Of a DNA stretch of 7,375 nt, positions 1 to 7,105 are shown in pieces. The stretch covers positions 1-7,375 of the forward strand of contig JAOZLO010000137.1 of the NCBI GenBank assembly GCA_029934775.1, read 5' to 3'. The position numbers and the translations under genes were made by a program. Positions within the stretch are counted from its first letter, which is position 1; the number at the start of each line of letters is the position of its first letter. The notes under the pieces were generated by a model. It ran no database searches. It had not been told where the DNA came from and worked only from the letters and a program-made list of their open reading frames with translations. This DNA is from Desulfocapsaceae bacterium. GTDB taxonomy: Bacteria; Desulfobacterota; Desulfobulbia; Desulfobulbales; Desulfocapsaceae.

Positions 1-1589
1 TTAAGACAGCCGATCATAAATCCGAGGAGTGCTCCAAAGAGGTTTATATATTTAAACTGTTCTTCCATTATAGAGAGCAGCAACCTTTCAATACTGAGCA
101 GATCAAGGGAGTTTATCTTCTCGGTCACAATTTTCCTGATATTAAGTGTCCGAACAAGACTGGGTACTCCAGTTTCAAGCATGGCAGAAGCTAATTTCTT
201 CAGAGATCGAGCAGTTCCCTCTCGCACTCCCACAGGTATAATATTAGCCAGTCTACCTATCTTTCTCTCAAGCAGTGAGCCTGTCATGGATTCAACCATC
301 GTGTTGATGGCCAAAAGTGTTTGATCAGATCTTATTAATGATACTATTTCATCCTTAAGCCAAAGTTTTCCACGTCCCAGTTCTTTCTGTCCGACAAGTT
401 CTGCAATGGCAACCTTAATTTTAATATCCCCGGAATCTATATAATTTTCCATATTTGACTTAATCATATGTGAAAGTGTACCGGTCACCTCCCCATCACC
501 TATAAGGAACAGAATCTGTCTGGTCAGTTGACTGCAGAAATCTTCAATAACATTTTCATCGTCCGCTTGAACATAGGTGGCAATAGGTTTGTGGATAAAA
601 TCCAGACTACGTTCTTTTAATCCTGCAACAACTTTGCCCTGTACTTTCTCTGACTGCAGCCAAGTGACTATGTCATCATTTTTATCAATCAGGTATTCAC
701 GTATTTTTTCTTCGACGGAATCCATGTTTAAAAATCCACGAGCCATATCAGCCATGGAACCGAGGGAGTCAATAAAAGTATCAACACCTATACAGACACC
801 TTTGACAATTTTATCACGAACGTCGGGCTCACTGACTATGGTCGTCAGTTTTTTAAGCACCAGTGGGGTCTGTTTTTCCAGGCTTGCCAGTAAAAGTTCC
901 TGCAGTGATTCAGGAAGCAGGTCTGCAACTGTTTTTTCCTCCAGTAATACAGTGTGAATTTTCTGATGGACAAAATCCTCTACCCACTGCTTCATTTCCG
1001 GGCTGACAAACATTCGCTGCATATTTGCTTCAATACATTTATAAAAAGCCTCCCTGCTGGTGGACGAGAGTATCGTCTCCAAATCATGGTTGAGAAAATC
1101 TTCAATTCGATTGTCGACAGCCGAGCCTACAATTGAAGCAAATTGTTCAGAATTAATAAATGAATGCAGGTTTTCTTTTACCTGATATATAATCGTTTTA
1201 ACGGCAAGATCAAAATAGACACGAAATTGAGCAGGAATCAGAGAAGGCAGGGTATCAAGATCTTTCTCTAAAACTATTTTAATCCTCTCTTCTATAAGAG
1301 ATAGAAGTTTGTCTTGAAAAATTTCCTGACTGAGTCCTGTACTGATTTCCTTACTGGTAAGAAGATGGTCCCCAACAACCTCACCCATGTTTTGAGCGAG
1401 TTCAGAACGTTTGGAAGGAACAACGCCGGGTGTCATCGGAATGCGAATTCCACCTATCCTCACCGCCTTTAATGGTCGAAAGAGCATCTTTATTGCTACT
1501 CTATTGGTGACATAACCAATAATTGCACCTACAACAGGCGGCGTTGCATATTTAATATAGGGAAGGAATTCAGGCGGCAGATAAAACAT
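1..1589 (-). CDS. DUF445 family membrane protein (C-terminus cut by window edge)
   Basis: I translated this strand by hand: the frame is open without a stop from an ATG at 1589-1587 down to base 1, giving 529 visible residues. The N-terminus carries the DUF445 (PF04286; YheB/YjiN-like) signature: a hydrophobic segment (about residues 8-25) with VVGAIIGYVTN, then AIKMLFRP and, near residue 50, IPMTPGVVPSKR. The middle is long, charged and helix-rich. The last visible residues (YINLFGALLGFMIGCL) are the usual C-terminal membrane segment of the family, so probably only a few residues are missing. The expected topology is one membrane segment at each end with a large soluble middle. The family has no established biochemical function. 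The start is supported by AGGAG ten bases upstream. The start lies inside the end of the upstream phosphatase gene (20-bp overlap), so the two are probably co-transcribed and translationally coupled. Confidence 0.88.
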   Translation of the reverse strand, partial: MFYLPPEFLPYIKYATPPVVGAIIGYVTNRVAIKMLFRPLKAVRIGGIRIPMTPGVVPSKRSELAQNMGEVVGDHLLTSKEISTGLSQEIFQDKLLSLIEERIKIVLEKDLDTLPSLIPAQFRVYFDLAVKTIIYQVKENLHSFINSEQFASIVGSAVDNRIEDFLNHDLETILSSTSREAFYKCIEANMQRMFVSPEMKQWVEDFVHQKIHTVLLEEKTVADLLPESLQELLLASLEKQTPLVLKKLTTIVSEPDVRDKIVKGVCIGVDTFIDSLGSMADMARGFLNMDSVEEKIREYLIDKNDDIVTWLQSEKVQGKVVAGLKERSLDFIHKPIATYVQADDENVIEDFCSQLTRQILFLIGDGEVTGTLSHMIKSNMENYIDSGDIKIKVAIAELVGQKELGRGKLWLKDEIVSLIRSDQTLLAINTMVESMTGSLLERKIGRLANIIPVGVREGTARSLKKLASAMLETGVPSLVRTLNIRKIVTEKINSLDLLSIERLLLSIMEEQFKYINLFGALLGFMIGCL

Positions 1590-2229
1590 ATTCTACAATC
1601 TCCTGGGGACTGTTCACAATAATTGCAGCTTTATTTTCTTCGAGCTCTTTTACGTTTCGGTATCCCCAGGAAACCCCTGCAGTTCCCATACCGGCATTTC
1701 TTCCAGTCTGGATATCCACATCACTGTCGCCAACGAACAGAATGTTCTCGGGTATGGTCTGGAGGAATTCTGAAATAATAAGAGCCCCCGCAGGATCTGG
1801 TTTTTTCTCAATACCCTCTCGCTGACCGAAAACTATTTCAAACGTAGCCCTGGGGAAAAATTGATCTACAAACTGACAGGTAAAAGCATGGGGTTTATTT
1901 GATAGTACAGCAAGTTTAATTCCCTCAGCCGAAAGACTGTTCAACATAGTATCAATCCCTTCATAAGGGAAACAGTTTTTCTTCCAGTTTTCTGAGTAAA
2001 TTTCAGTAAAGGTCTCACAGCATTTCAAAATCACGGATTCTTTTGTGCCGACTGGAACACTTCGTGTAATGAGGTTATAGAGACCATCGCCTATAAATTT
2101 TTTAAAACTGTCTCTGGGATGGGTCGAAAAATTATTTATGCTGAGCACCCTGTTAACGGAGTCAGCGATATCTGTCAGAGTATCAAGAAGAGTACCGTCA
2201 AGATCAAATATAATAGATGAATAAAGCAT
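1570..2229 (-). CDS. gph: HAD-superfamily hydrolase, phosphoglycolate phosphatase-like
   Basis: Predicted cytoplasmic phosphatase of the HAD superfamily, closest in motif style to phosphoglycolate phosphatase (2-phosphoglycolate to glycolate plus phosphate). Numbered from the ATG at 2229, motif I is FDLDGTLLDT with nucleophile Asp9 and acid/base Asp11. Motif II is LSNK (109-112), motif III is the Lys of EKKPDP (about 142-143), and motif IV is GDSDVD (167-172) for magnesium. A helical cap lies between motifs I and II, and the late WGYR is typical of Gph proteins. The frame extends upstream to an ATG at 2280 (236 residues). I prefer 2229 (219 residues) because GGGGAGGA stands 13 bases upstream, the 2280 ATG has no Shine-Dalgarno sequence, and the extra 17 residues are a Lys/Glu-rich leader not expected in the family. 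The substrate is not certain: close HAD relatives act on pyrophosphate or other sugar phosphates. The 3' end overlaps the DUF445 gene. Confidence 0.87.
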   Translation of the reverse strand: MLYSSIIFDLDGTLLDTLTDIADSVNRVLSINNFSTHPRDSFKKFIGDGLYNLITRSVPVGTKESVILKCCETFTEIYSENWKKNCFPYEGIDTMLNSLSAEGIKLAVLSNKPHAFTCQFVDQFFPRATFEIVFGQREGIEKKPDPAGALIISEFLQTIPENILFVGDSDVDIQTGRNAGMGTAGVSWGYRNVKELEENKAAIIVNSPQEIVEYVLSAA

Positions 2230-2341
2230 CGTAGAAGTGAGTTCCTCCCCGCTTTCCATTTCCTTCTTTTTTATACTCATCAGAATGGTATTAAAGAGGG
2301 TAGCGAATGGTTATACTGGTTTGGTTAATAATGGAATATTT

Positions 2342-2370
2342 TTGCCGACATTCTAGTTCTAAAATAAAAT
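2342..2370 (+). promoter_or_regulatory. Candidate sigma70-like promoter for the sdh operon
   Basis: TTGCCG (2342-2347) and TAAAAT (2365-2370) are separated by 17 bases, which matches the sigma70 -35/-10 layout with 4/6 and 5/6 consensus bases. Transcription would begin near 2377 and leave a leader of roughly 105 bases before sdhC. In AT-rich DNA such matches arise by chance, so this is a tentative call. Confidence 0.35.
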
Positions 2371-2377
2371 TGAGCAA
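2350..2377 (-). promoter_or_regulatory. Candidate sigma70-like promoter for the phosphatase/DUF445 unit
   Basis: On the minus strand, TTGCTC (2377-2372) and TAGAAT (2355-2350) are 16 bases apart, with 4/6 and 5/6 matches to consensus. It overlaps the plus-strand candidate almost completely, so RNA polymerase could probably occupy only one at a time. This is a tentative call from consensus matching only. Confidence 0.33.
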
Positions 2378-2473
2378 GAGTGTACAATCGAAATAACAGT
2401 TTTTCCTTTCTTTTTTTAATTATTTCTTTATTATCAAATTTAAAAATACTTTCGTTCATAATTCCTCAAATAA

Positions 2474-2478
2474 AGGAG
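2474..2478 (+). promoter_or_regulatory. Ribosome binding site deciding the sdhC start
   Basis: AGGAG ends five bases before the ATG at 2484. An in-frame GTG at 2478 would give a protein two residues longer, but that GTG overlaps this Shine-Dalgarno sequence, so ATG 2484 is the better start. Confidence 0.8.
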
Positions 2479-2483
2479 TGCTT

Positions 2484-3131
2484 ATGTGGTTTGGTAGGTT
2501 TTTAAAGTCTTCTATTGGTAAGAAATTAGTAATGGCTGGCACTGGGTTGCTGCTGCTCTTGTTTTTATTCTCTCATGCTGCCGGGAACGCCACAATTTAT
2601 ATGAGCAGTGAAGTTTTTCAGAGTTACGCTGATGAACTCCATAGTCATCCACTGATCGTTCTTCTCTTCAGTCTTCTTTTTCTCGCAATTTTTATAGTAC
2701 ACATTGGGATGGGCTTGTTTCTCTATTACGAAAACAGACAGGTCAGCAACTCAAGATATAATGTTACAACACGGGTTGTTAAAAATTCATTCAGCTCTGA
2801 GACAATGCCATATACAGGCCTGTTTATACTGCTTTTTCTCGTGATACATATTTTTGGTTTTACATTTTCTACTGGAGATGTGCCCATATCAGTAACTGTA
2901 AAAGAGTTGCTGGGCAGTTTTTTTTATGGCCTGTTTTACATCGCATCTTTTGTCGCCCTGGCCATACACCTGAGCCATGGTTTCTGGAGTATGTTGCAGA
3001 CTTTTGGACTAAATCATCCACGGTATGATTATGCAATTTCCAAGCTGACTTTAATTATTCCACTCTTTTTTCTTATTCTATTTGCTGGAATACCGCTTTA
3101 TTTCATGACCGGTTTAGGCACCTGTTATTGA
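2484..3131 (+). CDS. sdhC: Succinate dehydrogenase/fumarate reductase cytochrome b subunit (b558 family)
   Basis: Membrane anchor and quinone-reactive subunit of a type-B complex II, 215 residues from the ATG at 2484. It has five hydrophobic segments (about 14-36, 57-81, 109-130, 146-170, 187-209). Segments one to four each carry a His suited to bind heme: His31 (SHAAGN), His73 (FIVHIGMG), His122 (VIHIFGF) and His162 (IHLSHGFW). Their spacing resembles the four axial ligands of the Bacillus subtilis and Wolinella diheme subunits, so two b hemes are expected. SSEVFQSYADELHSHP after helix I matches the family loop. Followed by sdhA after 104 bases. Whether the complex mainly oxidises succinate or reduces fumarate cannot be told from sequence alone, and frdC would be an equally fair name. 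Confidence 0.92.
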   Translation: MWFGRFLKSSIGKKLVMAGTGLLLLLFLFSHAAGNATIYMSSEVFQSYADELHSHPLIVLLFSLLFLAIFIVHIGMGLFLYYENRQVSNSRYNVTTRVVKNSFSSETMPYTGLFILLFLVIHIFGFTFSTGDVPISVTVKELLGSFFYGLFYIASFVALAIHLSHGFWSMLQTFGLNHPRYDYAISKLTLIIPLFFLILFAGIPLYFMTGLGTCY

Positions 3132-3134
3132 TAG

Positions 3135-3181
3135 ATTTCGTTTTATTATGTCGAAATAGAATTTAGGGTAGCCTTCAGGCT
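3135..3181 (+). repeat. Two short inverted repeats in the sdhC-sdhA gap
   Basis: Just after the sdhC stop, ATTTCG (3135-3140) and CGAAAT (3152-3157) form a perfect 6-bp inverted repeat with an 11-base loop. It is followed by AGCC-TTCA-GGCT (3170-3181), a 4-bp stem with a 4-base loop. Neither is followed by a U-run, so they do not look like terminators. They could act in mRNA processing or differential stability, or be chance. Confidence 0.3.
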
Positions 3182-3235
3182 GTCAGGAAAACATTCAACT
3201 ATATCCACTAAAAGAAACAAGCCAAGGTTTTAAAT

Positions 3236-5164
3236 ATGGAACTTAATTCACGTGTACCTTCAGGCCCACTTGCCGAAAAATGGAATAATCATAAATTTAC
3301 TAATAAGTTAGTTAATCCAGCTAACAGGCGAAAATACAGAGTAATAGTCGTTGGAACTGGGCTCGCAGGTGCATCTGCTTCAGCTACACTTGCCGAACAA
3401 GGATATGAAGTACAGACCTTTTGCATTCAAGACAGTCCTCGTCGTGCGCACTCCATAGCAGCTCAGGGGGGCATTAATGCTGCGAAAAATTACCAAAATG
3501 ATGGCGATTCTGTCCATCGCCTTTTTTATGACACGATTAAAGGTGGTGATTTCAGAGCAAGAGAGGCGAATGTATACAGACTTGCCGAAGTGAGTAACGA
3601 AATTATTGATCAGTGTGTTGCCCAGGGGGTTCCTTTTGCCAGAGAGTACGGCGGTACCCTGGCGAACAGATCCTTTGGTGGTGCACAGGTCTCTCGGACC
3701 TTTTATGCACGTGGCCAGACTGGTCAGCAGCTTCTTCTAGGTGCATACAGCGCACTTTCACGACAGATTCATGCTGGAAAGGTCACAATGTATAATCGCC
3801 GTGAAATGATGGATCTTGTCCTCATTGAAGGCAGAGCCCGGGGGATAACAGTGCGGGACATCATGACAGGTGAAATTGAAAGCTACTACGCAGATGTTGT
3901 TATTCTTGCTACAGGTGGTTATGGCAATGCCTACTATCTTTCGACAAATGCAATGGCCTCCAACGTTACTGCTGCCTGGCGCGCCCATAAACGAGGCGCC
4001 GGATTCGCCAACCCGTCTTTTGTTCAGATTCATCCCACATGTATTCCTGTACATGGGGATTATCAGTCCAAGCTTACACTTATGAGTGAGAGCCTGCGCA
4101 ATGATGGCAGAGTATGGGTCCCCCTAAAAGCAGGAGACAGCAGGCAGGCATCTGAAATTCCTGAGGAGGAACGAGATTATTATCTTGAAAATAAGTATCC
4201 AAGTTTCGGCAATCTTGTTCCTAGAGACGTCGCCTCCAGAAATGCAAAAGAGCAGTGTGATGCAGGAAAAGGTGTAGGGAATACCGGCCTGGCTGTTTAC
4301 CTCGATTTTGCGGAGGCCATTAAGCGGGATGGGGAAGAAACCATTCTAAAAAAATATGGCAACCTTTTCCAAATGTACGAAAAAATCACCGACAGCAACC
4401 CGGTAAAAGAACCGATGTTGATCTATCCTGCTGTTCACTATACCATGGGAGGACTCTGGGTTGATTACGATCTGATGACAACAATTCCTGGACTCTTTGC
4501 TATTGGTGAGTGTAATTTTTCCGATCATGGCGCAAATCGTCTTGGGGCAAGTGCTTTAATGCAGGGACTGGCTGATGGATATTTTATAATCGCTACTTCA
4601 GTTGCTCATTATCTTGGCACTCACTCCCTGGAAAAAGTTGTAGGGACAGAGGTCCCTTTCAAGGATTCCAAACGAGAAGTGGAAGACAGGATCGATAAAC
4701 TGCTAAAGAACAGCTTTGATGGCCCTGCCGGTAAACTTACAGTTGATCAAATCCACAAAGAACTTGGCCATCTACTATGGGATTATTGCGGTATGTCCCG
4801 TAATAAAGAAAATTTGGAAAAAGCTCTTGAAGAATTACCGGACCTCGTCAATAAATTCTGGGATTACGTTTATATCCCCGGTAGTGGCAAGGATTTAAAC
4901 CAATCTCTTGAACGTGCCGGACGCGTTGCTGACTTTCTTGAATTTGCAGAGATTATGATCCGTGACGCACTTTCAAGAGAGGAGTCGTGTGGGTGCCATC
5001 TAAGAGAAGAGAGCCAAACAGAAGAAAATGAAGCGAAGCGTGATGATGAAAATTTTACCCACGTTTCAGTTTGGGAGCATACCCCACCTGGAGAATTCCC
5101 GAAAATGCACAAAGAAGATCTGGTATTCGAATTTGTCAAACCAAGCCAGAGAAGTTACAAATAG
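3236..5164 (+). CDS. sdhA: Succinate dehydrogenase/fumarate reductase flavoprotein subunit (B. subtilis-type subgroup)
   Basis: Catalytic subunit of complex II, interconverting succinate and fumarate on the cytoplasmic face; 642 residues, full length for the Bacillus-type subgroup found widely in Bacteroidota and Desulfobacterota. The Rossmann FAD motif is GTGLAG (40-45). His72 in AHSIAAQGG is the expected covalent FAD attachment site. Active-site elements are intact: QIHP with His266, [11 protein letters not shown] (282-292), the proton-shuttling Arg330 in VPRDVASR, His401 in HYTMGG and Arg435 in ANRLGASAL. The helical domain (about 475-580) ends in the subgroup-typical SCGCHLREE, followed by a C-terminal domain ending at Lys642. 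AAGG eight bases before the ATG supports the start. It is followed by sdhB after 46 bases, so the three subunits form one operon. Confidence 0.97.
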   Translation: MELNSRVPSGPLAEKWNNHKFTNKLVNPANRRKYRVIVVGTGLAGASASATLAEQGYEVQTFCIQDSPRRAHSIAAQGGINAAKNYQNDGDSVHRLFYDTIKGGDFRAREANVYRLAEVSNEIIDQCVAQGVPFAREYGGTLANRSFGGAQVSRTFYARGQTGQQLLLGAYSALSRQIHAGKVTMYNRREMMDLVLIEGRARGITVRDIMTGEIESYYADVVILATGGYGNAYYLSTNAMASNVTAAWRAHKRGAGFANPSFVQIHPTCIPVHGDYQSKLTLMSESLRNDGRVWVPLKAGDSRQASEIPEEERDYYLENKYPSFGNLVPRDVASRNAKEQCDAGKGVGNTGLAVYLDFAEAIKRDGEETILKKYGNLFQMYEKITDSNPVKEPMLIYPAVHYTMGGLWVDYDLMTTIPGLFAIGECNFSDHGANRLGASALMQGLADGYFIIATSVAHYLGTHSLEKVVGTEVPFKDSKREVEDRIDKLLKNSFDGPAGKLTVDQIHKELGHLLWDYCGMSRNKENLEKALEELPDLVNKFWDYVYIPGSGKDLNQSLERAGRVADFLEFAEIMIRDALSREESCGCHLREESQTEENEAKRDDENFTHVSVWEHTPPGEFPKMHKEDLVFEFVKPSQRSYK

Positions 5165-5178
5165 GTCTTTTCATCTGG

Positions 5179-5202
5179 ACCTTTAAATTGAATTTTTAAG
5201 GT
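5179..5202 (+). promoter_or_regulatory. Imperfect hairpin covering the sdhB ribosome binding site
   Basis: ACCTT (5179-5183) can pair with AAGGT (5198-5202), and AAAT (5185-5188) with ATTT (5192-5195) across a TGA loop, with a small asymmetric internal loop between the stems. The right arm contains the AAGG Shine-Dalgarno sequence of sdhB, nine bases before its ATG. The structure is weak and AT-rich. It might tune SdhB translation, but no experiment or conservation can be seen here. Confidence 0.35.
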
Positions 5203-5210
5203 AAAACATA

Positions 5211-5966
5211 ATGAGTACCATTAACCTGACATTGAAGATCTGGCGGCAGGAGAACAGTGACAGCCTCGGTAGTTTGGAAATTTACCCTCTGGACAATGTT
5301 CATACCGACATGTCATTTCTGGAAATGCTGGATATTCTCAATGAAAAATTGACCAAAGAGGGGAAAAGCCCAGTTGCTTTTGATCATGATTGCCGTGAGG
5401 GGATTTGCGGTATGTGCGGGGCAGTTGTAGATGGTATCGCTCACGGCCCTGAGAAAGAGGTCACTCTCTGTCAGTTGCATATGCGCAATTTCTCAAGTGG
5501 GGATACTATAGTTATTGAGCCTTTTCGTTCAAGGGCTTTTCCGGTAAAAAAAGACCTTCTGGTAGACAGATCTTCCCTTGACAGAATTATTCAATCCGGT
5601 GGATATATTTCAGTAAACACCGGGGGCACCCCCGATGGAAACAGTCTCCCAATCCCTTCAAATGAAGCTGAACTATCGATGGATGCGGCCGCATGTATCG
5701 GCTGTGGAGCCTGTGTCGCAAGCTGTCCAAATGGAGCAGCGATGTTGTTTACCAGTGCAAAAATTTCGCAGTTGGCACTCTTACCACAGGGTCAGCCGGA
5801 ACAAAAAAAGCGTGCACTTGCGATGGTAGCACAGATGGATGAAGAAGGCTTTGGTAACTGCACCAATGCCAGAGAATGTGAGGCTGTCTGCCCAAAAGGC
5901 ATCTCCATTCGAAATATTGCCCGTCTCAACAGAGAATATCTCTTTGCCACTTTGTCCGAGGGTTAA
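5211..5966 (+). CDS. sdhB: Succinate dehydrogenase/fumarate reductase iron-sulfur subunit
   Basis: Electron-transfer subunit of complex II, linking FAD in SdhA to the hemes and quinone in SdhC; 251 residues. The N-terminal plant-ferredoxin-like domain binds a 2Fe-2S cluster through Cys61, Cys66, Cys69 and Cys87 (CREGICGMC ... TLC). The C-terminal helical domain has Cys162, Cys165, Cys168 and Cys227 for the 4Fe-4S cluster and Cys172, Cys217 and Cys223 for the 3Fe-4S cluster, as judged by the order and spacing known from E. coli SdhB. All eleven ligands are present. The linker GGYISVNTG and the segment [10 protein letters not shown] are typical of the Bacillus-type subgroup, in agreement with SdhA. 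The ATG is preceded by AAGG at nine bases, partly inside a possible hairpin. The next gene follows after 57 bases. Confidence 0.96.
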   Translation: MSTINLTLKIWRQENSDSLGSLEIYPLDNVHTDMSFLEMLDILNEKLTKEGKSPVAFDHDCREGICGMCGAVVDGIAHGPEKEVTLCQLHMRNFSSGDTIVIEPFRSRAFPVKKDLLVDRSSLDRIIQSGGYISVNTGGTPDGNSLPIPSNEAELSMDAAACIGCGACVASCPNGAAMLFTSAKISQLALLPQGQPEQKKRALAMVAQMDEEGFGNCTNARECEAVCPKGISIRNIARLNREYLFATLSEG

Positions 5967-5973
5967 CTATAGA
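5944..5973 (+). promoter_or_regulatory. Candidate internal promoter for the reductase-cytochrome pair
   Basis: TTGCCA (5944-5949, inside the last codons of sdhB) and TATAGA (5968-5973, just after the sdhB stop) are 18 bases apart, with 5/6 and 4/6 matches to sigma70 consensus. A start near 5980 would give a leader of about 44 bases before the gene at 6024. It would let the two downstream genes be expressed without sdhCAB. This is a consensus match only. Confidence 0.33.
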
Positions 5974-6023
5974 TATTCTTTTCACTCTTTTTAACTTTTC
6001 CCTTTCCGTTTCTCCGTGGAGTT

Positions 6024-7058
6024 ATGTCATATGATATTGTTATTGTAGGAGGTGGACCAGCTGGTCTTGCCTGTGCAAAAACAGCCGCTGACAGAGGAAT
6101 GAAGCCTCTGGTCATTGAACGAAAGAGAACTATTGGAAAAAAAATTTGTGCTGGGGGTATTACATGGAACGGGCTTATTCAGAAAGTTCCCGGTTTTGCT
6201 GCTGAAAGAGAATTCCCTTCCCAGTTCCTTTTTTCAAGATTTCAGCAAGCAAAGATAACTGCAGAATTCCCTATTATTGCTACAGTCAATCGAGAAAAAT
6301 TAGGCCGATATATGGCCAATATTGCCAGAAATGCCGGGGCAGAGATACGTACATCTTGTCTCGTGAAGGCCATAGACAAAAATAATGTTACTCTTTTAAA
6401 TAGAGATAAAGGTATTTCAGAGAGGATAAAATATAGTTATCTTGTGGGTGCTGATGGCTCTTCTTCTCTTGTAAGAAGATATCTTGGTATTCCAGTTAAT
6501 TTCGCCAGCGTTGGTATTAATTATCAAGTTCCAGGTGATTTCCCTAAAATGCAGTGGCATTTCAACAGTACCCTTTTCAGAAATGGTTATGCATGGGTTT
6601 TCCCACACACTGAAACTGCATCAATCGGTGCTTTCGCTGACGCAAAAATTATACAACCTGCCCTTTTAAAAAAAAATCTGCTGCGATGGACTGAAGAATC
6701 AGATTTCTGCCTTAAGAAGAGTAGTCCTAGTGCAGAATTTATCAATTTTGATTACCGGGGATGGCAATTTAAAGATAATATTTTTCTTGCAGGTGATGCT
6801 GCTGGTCTGGCATCTGGTTTGACCGGGGAAGGAATTTATCCGGCAATTATTTCCGGAAATGCAGTTGCAGAATCTATTACAACTCCCGGAAACCCGCTGA
6901 CTGAACTATCAAGATTGATCGAAATGCATAAAAAACACAAAAAAATGGCCTCCATTTCCGGAAGAAGTCGTTTTGCAGGGACCATCATGTCCGAGTTTTT
7001 CATCCTGGCCTTACGGACAAAACTTTTCACATTTAATAAAATTGAGATGGCAAACTGA
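6024..7058 (+). CDS. FAD-dependent oxidoreductase, geranylgeranyl reductase family
   Basis: A 344-residue flavoprotein of the geranylgeranyl reductase family, whose members hydrogenate isoprenoid double bonds on chlorophyll side chains, archaeal lipids or menaquinone. The N-terminal Rossmann fold has VGGGPAG (8-14) and Glu32 for the FAD ribose. CAGG (42-45) matches the family's conserved Cys-Gly loop. VGADGSSSLVRR (141-152) is the second flavin motif, YAWVFP (189-194) fits the YxWxFP substrate-site motif, and GDAAG (257-261) with TGEGI (267-271) is the third FAD motif. The start MSYDIVIVGGG is typical; GGAG lies only two bases before the ATG, an unusually tight spacing. The position directly after sdhCAB suggests a link to quinone metabolism, possibly saturation of the menaquinone tail as done by MenJ, but this is inference. 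Other substrates such as polyprenyl phosphates or tetrapyrrole tails are possible. The C-terminus is shorter than in many 390-450-residue relatives. Confidence 0.85.
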   Translation: MSYDIVIVGGGPAGLACAKTAADRGMKPLVIERKRTIGKKICAGGITWNGLIQKVPGFAAEREFPSQFLFSRFQQAKITAEFPIIATVNREKLGRYMANIARNAGAEIRTSCLVKAIDKNNVTLLNRDKGISERIKYSYLVGADGSSSLVRRYLGIPVNFASVGINYQVPGDFPKMQWHFNSTLFRNGYAWVFPHTETASIGAFADAKIIQPALLKKNLLRWTEESDFCLKKSSPSAEFINFDYRGWQFKDNIFLAGDAAGLASGLTGEGIYPAIISGNAVAESITTPGNPLTELSRLIEMHKKHKKMASISGRSRFAGTIMSEFFILALRTKLFTFNKIEMAN

Positions 7059-7105
7059 TTTTTTAATACCCATCCCCCAAATTACTTTTTACGAGATTAC
7101 CAAGA

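Larger units (their letters stand above)
2230..2483. promoter_or_regulatory. Divergent intergenic control region
   Basis: This noncoding spacer separates the minus-strand phosphatase/DUF445 unit from the plus-strand sdh operon. It holds candidate promoters in both directions around 2342-2377, three AATGG-type direct repeats (2284, 2306, 2330), a T-rich stretch at 2401-2440 and the sdhC ribosome binding site. If the phosphatase starts at 2280 instead of 2229, the spacer shrinks to about 200 bases. I see no small ORF, tRNA or stable hairpin terminator in it. Confidence 0.6.

Noticed and set aside
577..1136. Two plus-strand open frames (577-957 and 954-1136)
   Set aside because: They lie antisense within the continuous DUF445 coding frame, have Ser/Phe-rich composition without domain resemblance, and are shadows of the minus-strand gene.
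2401..2440. T-rich tract as a possible rho-independent terminator
   Set aside because: No GC-rich stem precedes it on the plus strand and no gene ends upstream of it on that strand; it is an AT-rich spacer ahead of sdhC.
3170..3181. AGCC-TTCA-GGCT stem as a terminator after sdhC
   Set aside because: The stem is only 4 bp and no T-run follows; sdhA continues 54 bases later on the same strand, so transcription termination is unlikely.
3758..4085. Antisense and alternate-frame open frames inside sdhA (3758-4054 minus, 3870-4085 plus)
   Set aside because: sdhA is intact and strongly conserved here; these frames show no motif and no independent ribosome binding site.
4870..5139. Minus-strand open frame of 89 codons inside the sdhA 3' end
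   Set aside because: Low-complexity Ser/Arg-rich shadow of the sdhA coding frame.
5621..5634. GC-rich perfect inverted repeat CGGGGGCACCCCCG
   Set aside because: It falls in sdhB codons for the linker between the two iron-sulfur domains (residues 137-142, TGGTPD). The linker looks like that of the family, there is no U-run, and the loop is very small, so it is most simply a coding coincidence.
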